Source of the DNA: a virus | Strand: one strand, 5' to 3' | Virus record (IMG/VR): IMGVR_UViG_3300028908_000029 | Location: 1 to 24,410 of that record | Length of the DNA stretch: 24,410 nucleotides | Part shown: positions 6,273 through 12,662 of the stretch, piece after piece | How positions within the stretch are numbered: the stretch's first letter is position 1 | Layout: the number at the start of each line of letters is the position of its first letter | Program-made: the position numbers and the translations under genes | The notes under the pieces: generated by a model | Seen by the model: the letters and a program-made list of their open reading frames with translations, nothing else | Databases searched by the model: none | Told to the model about the DNA's origin: nothing

Positions 6273-6297
6273 ATAAAGTAAAAAGATGAGGAGAAAG

Positions 6298-6666
6298 ATG
6301 AGCTTTCGAATAACTTTGTGGGACGTGGCCAAGTCACTGGGCAAGTTGTACGCGGTGCCAGGTGCGAACGGGAAGGAGCAACACTTTTATATTGTTCGAC
6401 TAAACAAACAAAGTTACGTGTTAGTGGAAGACGACTATGCGACGACATTGTCAGTTAACCCTGCACGTTTTGGCACTGTTATTACTCACAGTCGTTTTTT
6501 GGAACATGCACCTCCAGCAGATGGCATTTCAGCAATGGAAAACGAATTACGACAAACAGTGTTGGAGTTGCGCCGCCGGGCGCGGGCGGCCTGGGAACGA
6601 CGACGTGCTAAACGCGCACAGTTACGGGTGTATTGGCGGGGCGATAAGAAAATAATCGGATATTAA
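6298..6666 (+). CDS. Hypothetical basic protein upstream of terminase, 122 aa
   Basis: The start at 6298 is chosen because GAGGAG lies five bases upstream; an in-frame ATG at 6286 would overlap that ribosome site. The N-terminal 75 residues look like a compact mixed alpha/beta fold (FRITLWDVAKSLGKLYAVPG, then HFYIVRLNKQSYVLVEDD). The C-terminal third is an Arg-rich helix (ELRRRARAAWERRRAKRAQ). It is unrecognised; a DNA-binding or packaging accessory function would fit both the charge and the place before the terminase genes. Codons are somewhat more AT-rich than in the downstream genes. A terminator-like hairpin follows closely. Confidence 0.75.
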   Translation: MSFRITLWDVAKSLGKLYAVPGANGKEQHFYIVRLNKQSYVLVEDDYATTLSVNPARFGTVITHSRFLEHAPPADGISAMENELRQTVLELRRRARAAWERRRAKRAQLRVYWRGDKKIIGY

Positions 6667-6686
6667 ATTGGTTAATAATCAGGTTT

Positions 6687-6712
6687 ATGTTTCATTTTTG
6701 AAACATTTTTTT
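6687..6712 (+). terminator. Intrinsic-terminator-like hairpin
   Basis: ATGTTTCA (6687-6694), loop TTTT and TGAAACAT (6699-6706) form a perfect 8-bp stem, directly followed by a T-run through 6712. The stem has only two G-C pairs, so it may be weak or only partially terminating. It sits between the first plus-strand gene and the small terminase gene. Confidence 0.5.
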
Positions 6713-6726
6713 AGTGAGGGAATGGT

Positions 6727-7302
6727 ATGCCAGATGTACCGGGTTCAAAACACAGGACAAAGTATCAGCGGGCGCGTGACCTTGTCCTCATTGCTGAGAT
6801 GTATCTCGGCGGAGCATTACAAACAGAAATTGCAGAAAAGTTGGGCATCACTCAAGCTCGGGTTTCGCAGGAGCTGAAGGTCATTCAAAAAGAGTGGGAA
6901 AGGCGTTACGCTGGCACGATACACCAGCTTAAAATGCGCGAGCTGACCAAGATTGACGCGCTGGAGCTGATGTATCTTGACCAGTTTGAGAAATCAATTA
7001 ATTTAAGTCGGGTGACGCGGGAGGAAAAGCGCGGCAATAAAGAATCATATACGAAAGAGCGCGTAGAAGAGAATGAACTTGGTGACCCACGTTATTTGCA
7101 GGGCATTCAGTGGTGTATTGAGCAGCGGTGTAAGTTGCTGGGGCTCAACGCGCCTGTGAAGGTGGCGCCCACCGACCCGACAGGAGAAAAGGAGTATGGA
7201 GCTCTCACGGATAATGAACTCGCCCGTCGACTTCTTGCGGTCATTGCCGCCGGAAAGGCGGATGGCGTTGGAGGAGATGCTGCGGACGAGCCGGGTGTTT
7301 AA
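6727..7302 (+). CDS. terS: Terminase small subunit
   Basis: A 191-residue protein whose N-terminal part holds a helix-turn-helix (LQTEIAEKLGITQARVSQEL, about residues 31-50), as in phage small terminases that recognise the packaging site. A long helical middle (KMRELTKIDALELMYLDQFEKS) fits the oligomerisation segment. ATG at 6727 follows GAGGG with an eight-base gap. It is followed by the large terminase, whose start lies inside this gene, giving an unusually long overlap of 107 bp. The assignment comes from the DNA-binding motif and the adjacency to an unmistakable large subunit. Confidence 0.85.
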   Translation: MPDVPGSKHRTKYQRARDLVLIAEMYLGGALQTEIAEKLGITQARVSQELKVIQKEWERRYAGTIHQLKMRELTKIDALELMYLDQFEKSINLSRVTREEKRGNKESYTKERVEENELGDPRYLQGIQWCIEQRCKLLGLNAPVKVAPTDPTGEKEYGALTDNELARRLLAVIAAGKADGVGGDAADEPGV

Positions 7303-8683
7303 GCTCACGTATCGTGACGACCCGGTGGCGTTCGTGCACGATTGCTTCGTGTGGCCGGACGGAGCTGGCCCGGCGGCGTACCAGGAGGAGACGTTGGCGG
7401 AGTTGCCGCTTCGGCGGCGGGTGGCTGAACGTGGGCCGCACGGCCTGGGGAAGACCACCACCGCGGCGTTGTTGTTGCTGTGGTTTGCTGCCACACGTGA
7501 TGGCGAGGACTGGAAGGCGCCAACCACGGCCAGCGCCTGGCGGCAGTTGGAGAAATATCTCTGGCCCGAAATACATAAGTGGGCGCGGCGGCTAAAGTGG
7601 AACCGGCTGGGGTGCGAGCCGTGGTCAGAACGACAGCTGCTGTCGCTGGCCCTGAAGTTGCAGACGGGGGAGGCGTTTGCCGTCGCCAGCGACAACTCCG
7701 ACCTGATCGAAGGCGCGCACGCCGACCACCTGTTTTACGTGTTCGATGAGGCCAAGGCCATTCCGGAGCCGACCTGGGACGCCGCGGAGGGGGCCTTCTC
7801 AACGCCCGGCGAGATATTCGTGCTGGCCATCAGCACGCCCGGCGCCCCGATGGGGCGGTTTTATGACATCCACCGGCGCAAGCCGGGGTATGAGGACTGG
7901 TGGGTGCGGCACGTGACGGTGGAAGAGGCCATCCGCGCGGGCCGGATCGATCCGGCGTGGGTGGAGCAGCGGCGGCGCCAGTGGGGCGAGAGAAGCGCGG
8001 TGTTCCAGAACCGGGTGCTGGGAGAGTTCGCGGCCAGCGAGGAGGACGGCGTGATTCCGCTGGCGTGGGTCGAAGCCGCGGTGGAGCGGTGGCTGGAGCT
8101 GCGGGATGCTGGGAAGTTGTGGGAGCAGCCGGTGACCCGCATCGGCGTGGACGTGGCGCGCGGCGGCGGGGACGTGACCGTTCTGGCGCCGCGGGCGGGC
8201 TGGACGGTGCCGGAGCTGGTCACGGTGGACGTGCGTGACACGATGGCCGTGGTGGGCCGCGCGCGCGCCCTGCAACGGCGGCACGGCGGCACGGCGGTGG
8301 TGGACGTGATTGGCGTGGGGGCGGGCGTCTTCGACCGGCTGCGGGAAGAGGGGGCCGCGGTGGAGCCGTTTAACGCGGCGGAGCGCACTGACCACCTTGA
8401 CCGTTCCGGTGAGTTCGGGTTCGTGAACGTGCGCAGCGCGGCTTGGTGGAACTTGCGCGAGCTGCTCGACCCGGACACCGGCGAGCCGGTGGCGCTGCCG
8501 GACGACGATGAGCTGGTGGGTGACCTGACTGCCCCGCGGTGGCGCGTCACCAGCGGTGGCAAGATTCAGGTGGAGAGCAAGGACGACTTGCGCAAGCCCA
8601 CGCGTCTGGGGCGCAGTACGGACAAGGGCGACGCGGTGGTGCAAGCATTTTGGCACACGCAGTCGTTCGGGCTGGCGCTTTAA
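7196..8683 (+). CDS. terL: Terminase large subunit
   Basis: A 495-residue packaging motor with both expected activities. ATPase: Walker A GPHGLGKT (residues 80-87) and Walker B LFYVFDEA with D184-E185. Nuclease (RNase H-like): D319 in IGVDVARGGGDV, D370 in AVVDVIG and D479 in KGDAVVQA, the usual acidic triad spacing. It pumps DNA into the prohead through the portal and cuts concatemers. The start at 7196 has AGGAG nine bases upstream; an internal ATG at 7214 is an alternative that would shorten the 107-bp overlap with terS only slightly. The C-terminus ends at an AT-rich spacer before the next gene. Confidence 0.95.
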   Translation: MELSRIMNSPVDFLRSLPPERRMALEEMLRTSRVFKLTYRDDPVAFVHDCFVWPDGAGPAAYQEETLAELPLRRRVAERGPHGLGKTTTAALLLLWFAATRDGEDWKAPTTASAWRQLEKYLWPEIHKWARRLKWNRLGCEPWSERQLLSLALKLQTGEAFAVASDNSDLIEGAHADHLFYVFDEAKAIPEPTWDAAEGAFSTPGEIFVLAISTPGAPMGRFYDIHRRKPGYEDWWVRHVTVEEAIRAGRIDPAWVEQRRRQWGERSAVFQNRVLGEFAASEEDGVIPLAWVEAAVERWLELRDAGKLWEQPVTRIGVDVARGGGDVTVLAPRAGWTVPELVTVDVRDTMAVVGRARALQRRHGGTAVVDVIGVGAGVFDRLREEGAAVEPFNAAERTDHLDRSGEFGFVNVRSAAWWNLRELLDPDTGEPVALPDDDELVGDLTAPRWRVTSGGKIQVESKDDLRKPTRLGRSTDKGDAVVQAFWHTQSFGLAL

Positions 8684-8698
8684 AAAAAAATGTTTATT

Positions 8699-8726
8699 TT
8701 GATAAAAAAAATGTTTATATTATTAA
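8699..8726 (+). promoter_or_regulatory. Candidate sigma70-type promoter after terL
   Basis: TTGATA at 8699-8704 and TATTAA at 8721-8726 are spaced by 16 bp in the short AT-rich gap after terL, 16 bp before the start of the next gene. The gap also has a near-direct repeat of AAAAAATGTTTAT. It is supported by sequence resemblance only. Confidence 0.3.
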
Positions 8727-8742
8727 TAAAGAGGTGTACAGC

Positions 8743-8967
8743 ATGAGTGAGTTTGCCAGCTTCTTGTTTCAGGTCTTAGTTGTGGTGGCGTTTTTTGCCG
8801 TCACGGGGCTGTGCGCCTCGCTCACTTGGCGTTTTCCCTGGCGAGTGATAAAGACCCGCGACTACAAGTTGCGGGTGGCGTGGGTTTACGGCGCGGTGGC
8901 TCAGGCCGCGCTGGTGCTGGCGGTCTGGCTGTCGTTCGTGGTCTGGGCGTACGTGCACATTAATTGA
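8743..8967 (+). CDS. Small two-helix membrane protein, 74 aa
   Basis: ATG at 8743 follows GAGGTG by seven bases. Two hydrophobic segments are evident: about residues 5-26 (FASFLFQVLVVVAFFAVTG) and 46-70 (AVAQAALVLAVWLSFVVWAY), joined by a basic loop (RFPWRVIKTRDYKLR). The positive loop predicts both termini outside the cytoplasm. It stands alone between terL and the portal gene, away from the lysis cassette. It could be a superinfection-exclusion or host-membrane protein or an accessory holin; no family is recognised. Confidence 0.7.
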   Translation: MSEFASFLFQVLVVVAFFAVTGLCASLTWRFPWRVIKTRDYKLRVAWVYGAVAQAALVLAVWLSFVVWAYVHIN

Positions 8968-9076
8968 ACTAAATTAGAATTGAGACGACTTTTTTTATTT
9001 TGTAATTTGTTTTATTTTTTAATCGAACTATTTTAGGAAGCAAATTGAAAGGATTTGACATGGACGGCTACGGCTT

Positions 9077-11923
9077 ATGCTGGACAAGTTTTTTAAGGAA
9101 TTGGCCGCTGCGCACGGCTTGGCGCCCGCCGGGGATGAGAAAGTTGTTTACCCGGACGCGGTGACGCCGCTCCTGGAGGGCGGCGGGACTGACGTGTCGG
9201 CGCAGTACGCGACGGGCGACGTGGGCGCGCTGACGGACACCTTCGAGAAAATGGTTTGGGTGTACCGGTGCGTGAGCATCATCGCCACCAACATTGCCAT
9301 GCTGCCTGTCAAGGTTTTTCGATTGGCCAAGGACGGCACCAAAGAGGACGTTTCCCACCTACCTGAGTTTCAAATCTTTCAAAAGCCGAACAAGCACCAG
9401 ACCCGGTTCGACTTCTGGATGGAGACCATCTCGCGGCTGAAGCTGCAGGGTGAGTTCTTCTGGGAGCTGGAGTTTTCCGGGCGGCGCCACCCGGTGGCGG
9501 TGTACGCCGACTGGCGCAGTGAGAACGTGCGTGTCATCACCGACCCGCAGGAATTCATCGTGGCGTTCGAGCGCTACGTTAATTCGCGGCGGGTGCGCTA
9601 CCCGGCGGAGCAGGTGTTTTTCGTGAAGTATTTCAATCCCAAAAATTCTTACCGTGGCATGAGCCCGTTGCGGGCTGGGCGCGGGCCGTTGACGCTGGAG
9701 CTGAACGCCGTCGAGTTTAACAAACGGTTTTTCAAGCAGGGTATGCGGCCCAGCGGGCTGGTGACGTTACCGCGTGAGCCCAGCCAGACCGAACTTGACC
9801 GGCTGCGGGAACAGTTTTACCAGCTTTACGCTGGCACAAAAAAGGCGCACAACGTGGCGTTTATGTGGGGCGGCATGGAGTTCCAGCCGCTGGCGGGCAT
9901 GAACCTGACCGACGCGGAGTTCACGGTGCTGCGCACCATGAACCGGGAAGAGATCGCGGCGCTGTACGGCGTGCCGCTGGAGGTGCTGGGCATTGGCAAG
10001 GCAACGTACGAGAACTGGAAGGAGGCCCGCAAGAGCTTCTGGCAGGAGACGTTGTTGCCGGACATCATGAAAATCTACAGCCTGCTGAACGAGCACTTCC
10101 TGCCGCGGCTCACCGACCGGCAGGACGTGGTGGTGGAGCCAGACTTGTCCGGCGTGACCGTGCTGAAGGAGGACGTGGATGCCAAGGCAAAGCGGTATTT
10201 CGACGGGTTTAAGCACGGGGCCGTCACACCTAATATGATCTTGACGCAGGTGTTCGGCGGCGAGCCGGTGGACGACCCGGCGATGAACTCGTTTTATCTG
10301 CCGTTGAACGTGCAGCCGGTGGCGACGGCGGCGAAAAAGGGTGGGAAGGGAACGAAAAAAAAAACTGAAAGTAAGTCGGTACTCGGCCAGCTGACGGTGG
10401 AGGAGCGGGCCCGGCACTGGTGGAACATTATCAAACAGGTGGAGCCGGACGAGCGGGCGTTTGAGCTTTTGATGGTGAAATTTTTTAAGAGGCAAGAAAA
10501 AGAAGTGGTGGCGCGCGTGTTGGAGCTGCAGGAAAAGGGCGTGAAGGTGGACCTTCGGGTGGAGGGGCAGATTTTTGACCTGGACGCTTGGGTGGAGGAG
10601 CTGCAGAAGCTCGGCGGCCCGGCGCTGGTGGAACGGGTGCGCGAGTCTATGCAGATGGTGATGGACGAGACACCCGACTTGCTGCACCCAGCGGTGCGTG
10701 GCGCGCTGGGCCTGCGGGTGAGCCAGTTTAGCCAATTCGTGAACGAGACCACCGCACGGCAGATACAGGATGTGCTTCGCGAGGCGCTGGCCGAGCAGCT
10801 GCCTATCCCGGAAATTGCAGCGCGCGTGCGCGAGCAGGTGTTCGACCCGTCCGTCACGGCCCGCCGGGCGGCAACCATCGCGCGGACAGAAATTATGGGG
10901 GCGCACAACTTTGGGCTGCAGCACGGGATGGTGCAAGGTGGCCACCAGCGCAAGATGTGGCTCACCAGCCGAGATGACCGGGTACGGGAAACGCACCGCA
11001 TCGATGGGCAGGTGGTGAACGTGGACGAGAATTTCGTGCTGCTGGATGGGCGCGAGATGCCGTTCCCGCAGGACTTTAACGAGCGATGCACGATGATCCC
11101 CACCAAGGCGCCGCGGAACCGGCCCGGCGGAGGGCGAACCGCGACTCCGCTCTCGACGCTGCCCACGGGGCCGGAGTTCGAGAAGGATTTGGATGTTCTT
11201 CGTAAGTTGACGGAAGATGAAATTAAGGAAGCCCGTGAGCTGGGTGGGGGTATCAACAAGACGCTCGTGCTGTCGGATGATGTGCGGGGTGTGTTCAAGC
11301 CACAATCCGGGGAGACGGCGCTGCGCGAGACCGCTATGAAACACGAGGTGGCGGCCTACCGGATCGACCGCATTTTCGGGTTCGATTTCACGCCGCCGAC
11401 CGTGATCCGGGAGCACGGTGGGGAGCTGGGTAGTCACCAGCTATTCATGGACGGGTACGAGATTATCCGCGGGAGCAAGTGGGCCAAGAAAGTTTCCGAA
11501 GTGGATAAAGAAAAATTAACTTTATTTGATTGGATGTTGCGGAACGCCGACCGGCACGGGGCGAACCTGATGGTGAACTCGGCGGGCAAGCTGGCGGCGA
11601 TTGACAATGGTTATACTTTTAGTATCCCGGAATTTTATACCCCGTTCGAGAAATTGGGAATTCCGCTGCAGGAGATGAAATTCAAGCGGTGGTTTAAAAA
11701 GAATTTCACCTTCGAGAAAATCCTGCGCGTTAAGGAAGAGGTTTTCGACCAGGGGCTGCTCTCAGAACAGGAATTCAAGGGGTTTTTGGGCCGGGTGTGG
11801 CAGGTGCTGGATGAGGAATCTATCCCGTTCGACCACAGTTTTGGTAGCCGTTATTTTGATAATGTTTCCGTGGACGAGGCCTTGCGTGTGCTGAAGGAAA
11901 TGTTTGAGGAGTTTAAGTTGTGA
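9077..11923 (+). CDS. Portal-MuF fusion protein with C-terminal PI3/PI4-kinase-like domain
   Basis: 948 residues in three parts. Residues 1-420 are an HK97/SPP1-type portal (WVYRCVSIIATNIAMLPVKVF; NREEIAALYGVPLEVLGIGK), ending in a Gly/Lys linker near 423. Residues about 435-695 include a MuF-type head domain (ARRAATIARTEIMGAHNFG; RDDRVRETHRIDGQ). Residues about 715-900 resemble PI3/PI4-kinase-like enzymes: GVFKPQ with K741, then RETAMKHEVAAYRI, a catalytic-loop candidate NADRHGANLMV (D825, H827, N830) and a metal-site candidate AIDNGYTF (D843). Portal and MuF parts form the DNA entry vertex and internal head protein. Effector domains on MuF proteins are known in phages, so the kinase may be ejected with the genome. 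The start is uncertain: the better ribosome site (AAAGGA) serves an ATG at 9060 in another frame, possibly a short coupled leader. Confidence 0.88.
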   Translation: MLDKFFKELAAAHGLAPAGDEKVVYPDAVTPLLEGGGTDVSAQYATGDVGALTDTFEKMVWVYRCVSIIATNIAMLPVKVFRLAKDGTKEDVSHLPEFQIFQKPNKHQTRFDFWMETISRLKLQGEFFWELEFSGRRHPVAVYADWRSENVRVITDPQEFIVAFERYVNSRRVRYPAEQVFFVKYFNPKNSYRGMSPLRAGRGPLTLELNAVEFNKRFFKQGMRPSGLVTLPREPSQTELDRLREQFYQLYAGTKKAHNVAFMWGGMEFQPLAGMNLTDAEFTVLRTMNREEIAALYGVPLEVLGIGKATYENWKEARKSFWQETLLPDIMKIYSLLNEHFLPRLTDRQDVVVEPDLSGVTVLKEDVDAKAKRYFDGFKHGAVTPNMILTQVFGGEPVDDPAMNSFYLPLNVQPVATAAKKGGKGTKKKTESKSVLGQLTVEERARHWWNIIKQVEPDERAFELLMVKFFKRQEKEVVARVLELQEKGVKVDLRVEGQIFDLDAWVEELQKLGGPALVERVRESMQMVMDETPDLLHPAVRGALGLRVSQFSQFVNETTARQIQDVLREALAEQLPIPEIAARVREQVFDPSVTARRAATIARTEIMGAHNFGLQHGMVQGGHQRKMWLTSRDDRVRETHRIDGQVVNVDENFVLLDGREMPFPQDFNERCTMIPTKAPRNRPGGGRTATPLSTLPTGPEFEKDLDVLRKLTEDEIKEARELGGGINKTLVLSDDVRGVFKPQSGETALRETAMKHEVAAYRIDRIFGFDFTPPTVIREHGGELGSHQLFMDGYEIIRGSKWAKKVSEVDKEKLTLFDWMLRNADRHGANLMVNSAGKLAAIDNGYTFSIPEFYTPFEKLGIPLQEMKFKRWFKKNFTFEKILRVKEEVFDQGLLSEQEFKGFLGRVWQVLDEESIPFDHSFGSRYFDNVSVDEALRVLKEMFEEFKL

Positions 11924-12174
11924 AAGTAATCGTGTTTTTCGTGACAGATAAGGTGGAGGAAAAACCATTGTTGGAGGTGGAGCTGCAGGATGGGCGGCTG
12001 GTTGAGCGGTCGCGGCAGGCAGGTGTTTCCCTGCGTGATTTTTTATTAGGCGGTAAGTTTGTTAGACGAGAAGATGGTGTGCTTGTTTCGGTTAAAGAGC
12101 AACCCGTTCAAGCGTTTAATGCATTATTGGCTCACTTTTCTGGCAGCCGGGTGCGTGCGAAAATTGCTATTTAG
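11920..12174 (+). CDS. Small protein coupled to the kinase-tailed portal gene, 84 aa
   Basis: GTG at 11920 overlaps the portal stop codon as GTGA, so translation is coupled. The product looks like a small beta-rich fold followed by a helix (KVIVFFVTD; LLEVELQDG; SLRDFLLGGKFVRREDGVLV; AFNALLAHFSG). I do not recognise it. Because it follows the kinase-like domain with no gap, it may be a partner, regulator or immunity-like protein for that domain, by analogy with effector-immunity pairs; it could equally be a minor virion protein. Its stop codon TAG is also the first shared sequence of the palindromic cassette. Confidence 0.75.
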   Translation: MKVIVFFVTDKVEEKPLLEVELQDGRLVERSRQAGVSLRDFLLGGKFVRREDGVLVSVKEQPVQAFNALLAHFSGSRVRAKIAI

Positions 12175-12475
12175 GAGCCGTTTAAACGGATTTTAACGCA
12201 CTTAAATTGTACGGTTTTATTAAAGTTGAAGACGATTTAACGAAAACTGAGATTTTACAAACTATTGTTTTTATTGGAGTTACAAAAAATGGCATTTATT
12301 AAAAAAATAGCGCTTTTTGACTTAACTTTAATAAAAATAATGACTTATGCAAAAAATAATTAGACGTATAATAATACCTCTTGGATGATTTAAGTGCGTT
12401 AAAATCCGTTTAAACGGCAAATTTAAAATGGGTTAAGTTAAATAAAATTAATAAGTTAGGCAAAATTGGTGATTT
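12175..12475 (+). repeat. Palindromic intergenic cassette, copy A (~300 bp)
   Basis: A diverged relative of 21477-21770. It begins directly at the upstream stop (TTTAGGAGCCGTTTAAACGG is identical in both copies) and ends at the next start codon. Bases 12177-12207 are the exact reverse complement of 12388-12418 (31 bp), the arms containing the 8-bp palindrome GTTTAAAC. Inside is a second imperfect inverted pair around TTTTTATTGGAGTTA and TTAACTTTAATAAAAATAAT. The shared right tail is TAAAATTAATAAGTTAGG. A transcript could fold into one long hairpin. It may be a small mobile element, a terminator/processing signal or a binding array; no transposase is present. Confidence 0.85.
12289..12363 (+). 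CDS. Possible 24-aa micropeptide in cassette A
   Basis: ATG at 12289 follows GGAGTTACAAAA and the frame ends with TAG at 12363. The peptide has KK at positions 5-6, ALF at 8-10, LIK at 14-16 and Y20. The matching ORF in cassette B (21591-21665) has the same length, the same ribosome-site layout, and the same ALF, LIK and Y residues. The similarity may simply reflect shared palindromic DNA, so translation is only a possibility. Confidence 0.3.
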   Translation: MAFIKKIALFDLTLIKIMTYAKNN

Positions 12476-12476
12476 T

Positions 12477-12662
12477 ATGAAGCGCGATTTGAAGCAAGTT
12501 ACCATTTCGTTAGTGTGTCGGCGGTGTGGCCGGGTGGTGACGCGAAACGTGTATAGTCGTCAGCCATACACGGTGACGTGTGAGTGCGGGGCGGTTTACA
12601 AGATAGATTTAAAAGTTGACATTAAGAAGGAGAAAAAAGATGGAGCGCATAAAACTTTGTAA
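12477..12662 (+). CDS. Small zinc-ribbon protein, 61 aa
   Basis: ATG at 12477, directly after the cassette, has a weak GGTGA site. The protein carries CRRCG at about residue 14 and CECG at about residue 35, a small zinc ribbon, followed by a Lys-rich tail (KVDIKKEKKDGAHK). The end overlaps the protease start by 23 bp. Zinc-ribbon miniproteins of this kind are common in phages and often bind nucleic acid or protein partners; none is assigned. Confidence 0.65.
   Translation: MKRDLKQVTISLVCRRCGRVVTRNVYSRQPYTVTCECGAVYKIDLKVDIKKEKKDGAHKTL

Larger units (their letters stand above)
5433..6297. other. AT-rich divergent intergenic region, palindromic; candidate replication origin
   Basis: About 865 bp without a credible gene, separating the minus-strand replication arm from the plus-strand packaging arm. 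It is overwhelmingly A/T, with a core around 5810-5880 of nearly pure AT (alternating TATATA and A-runs). The arms mirror each other: two tandem repeats at 5553-5685, a strand flanking 5690-5757 whose imperfect reverse complement lies at about 5906-5980, and an inverted copy of the tandem unit at 6045-6109. The motif AAGTTATTG or its complement recurs at least six times. Repeated short motifs beside an easily melted core, next to helicase and primase-type genes, fit a phage origin. The arrangement is visible; origin activity is inference. Confidence 0.5.

Noticed and set aside
9060-9164. Short ORF starting with ATG at 9060 in another frame with a better ribosome site than the portal start
   Set aside because: About 34 codons, ending inside the portal gene, with no recognisable product; noted only as a possible leader that couples portal translation.
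9767-11437. 556-codon minus-strand frame across the portal-MuF gene
   Set aside because: His/Leu/Arg-rich antisense shadow of GC-rich coding DNA without domain signatures.
12175-12475. Cassette as an insertion sequence
   Set aside because: It has terminal inverted repeats but no transposase and no clear target-site duplication, so a complete IS is excluded; a MITE-like origin stays open.
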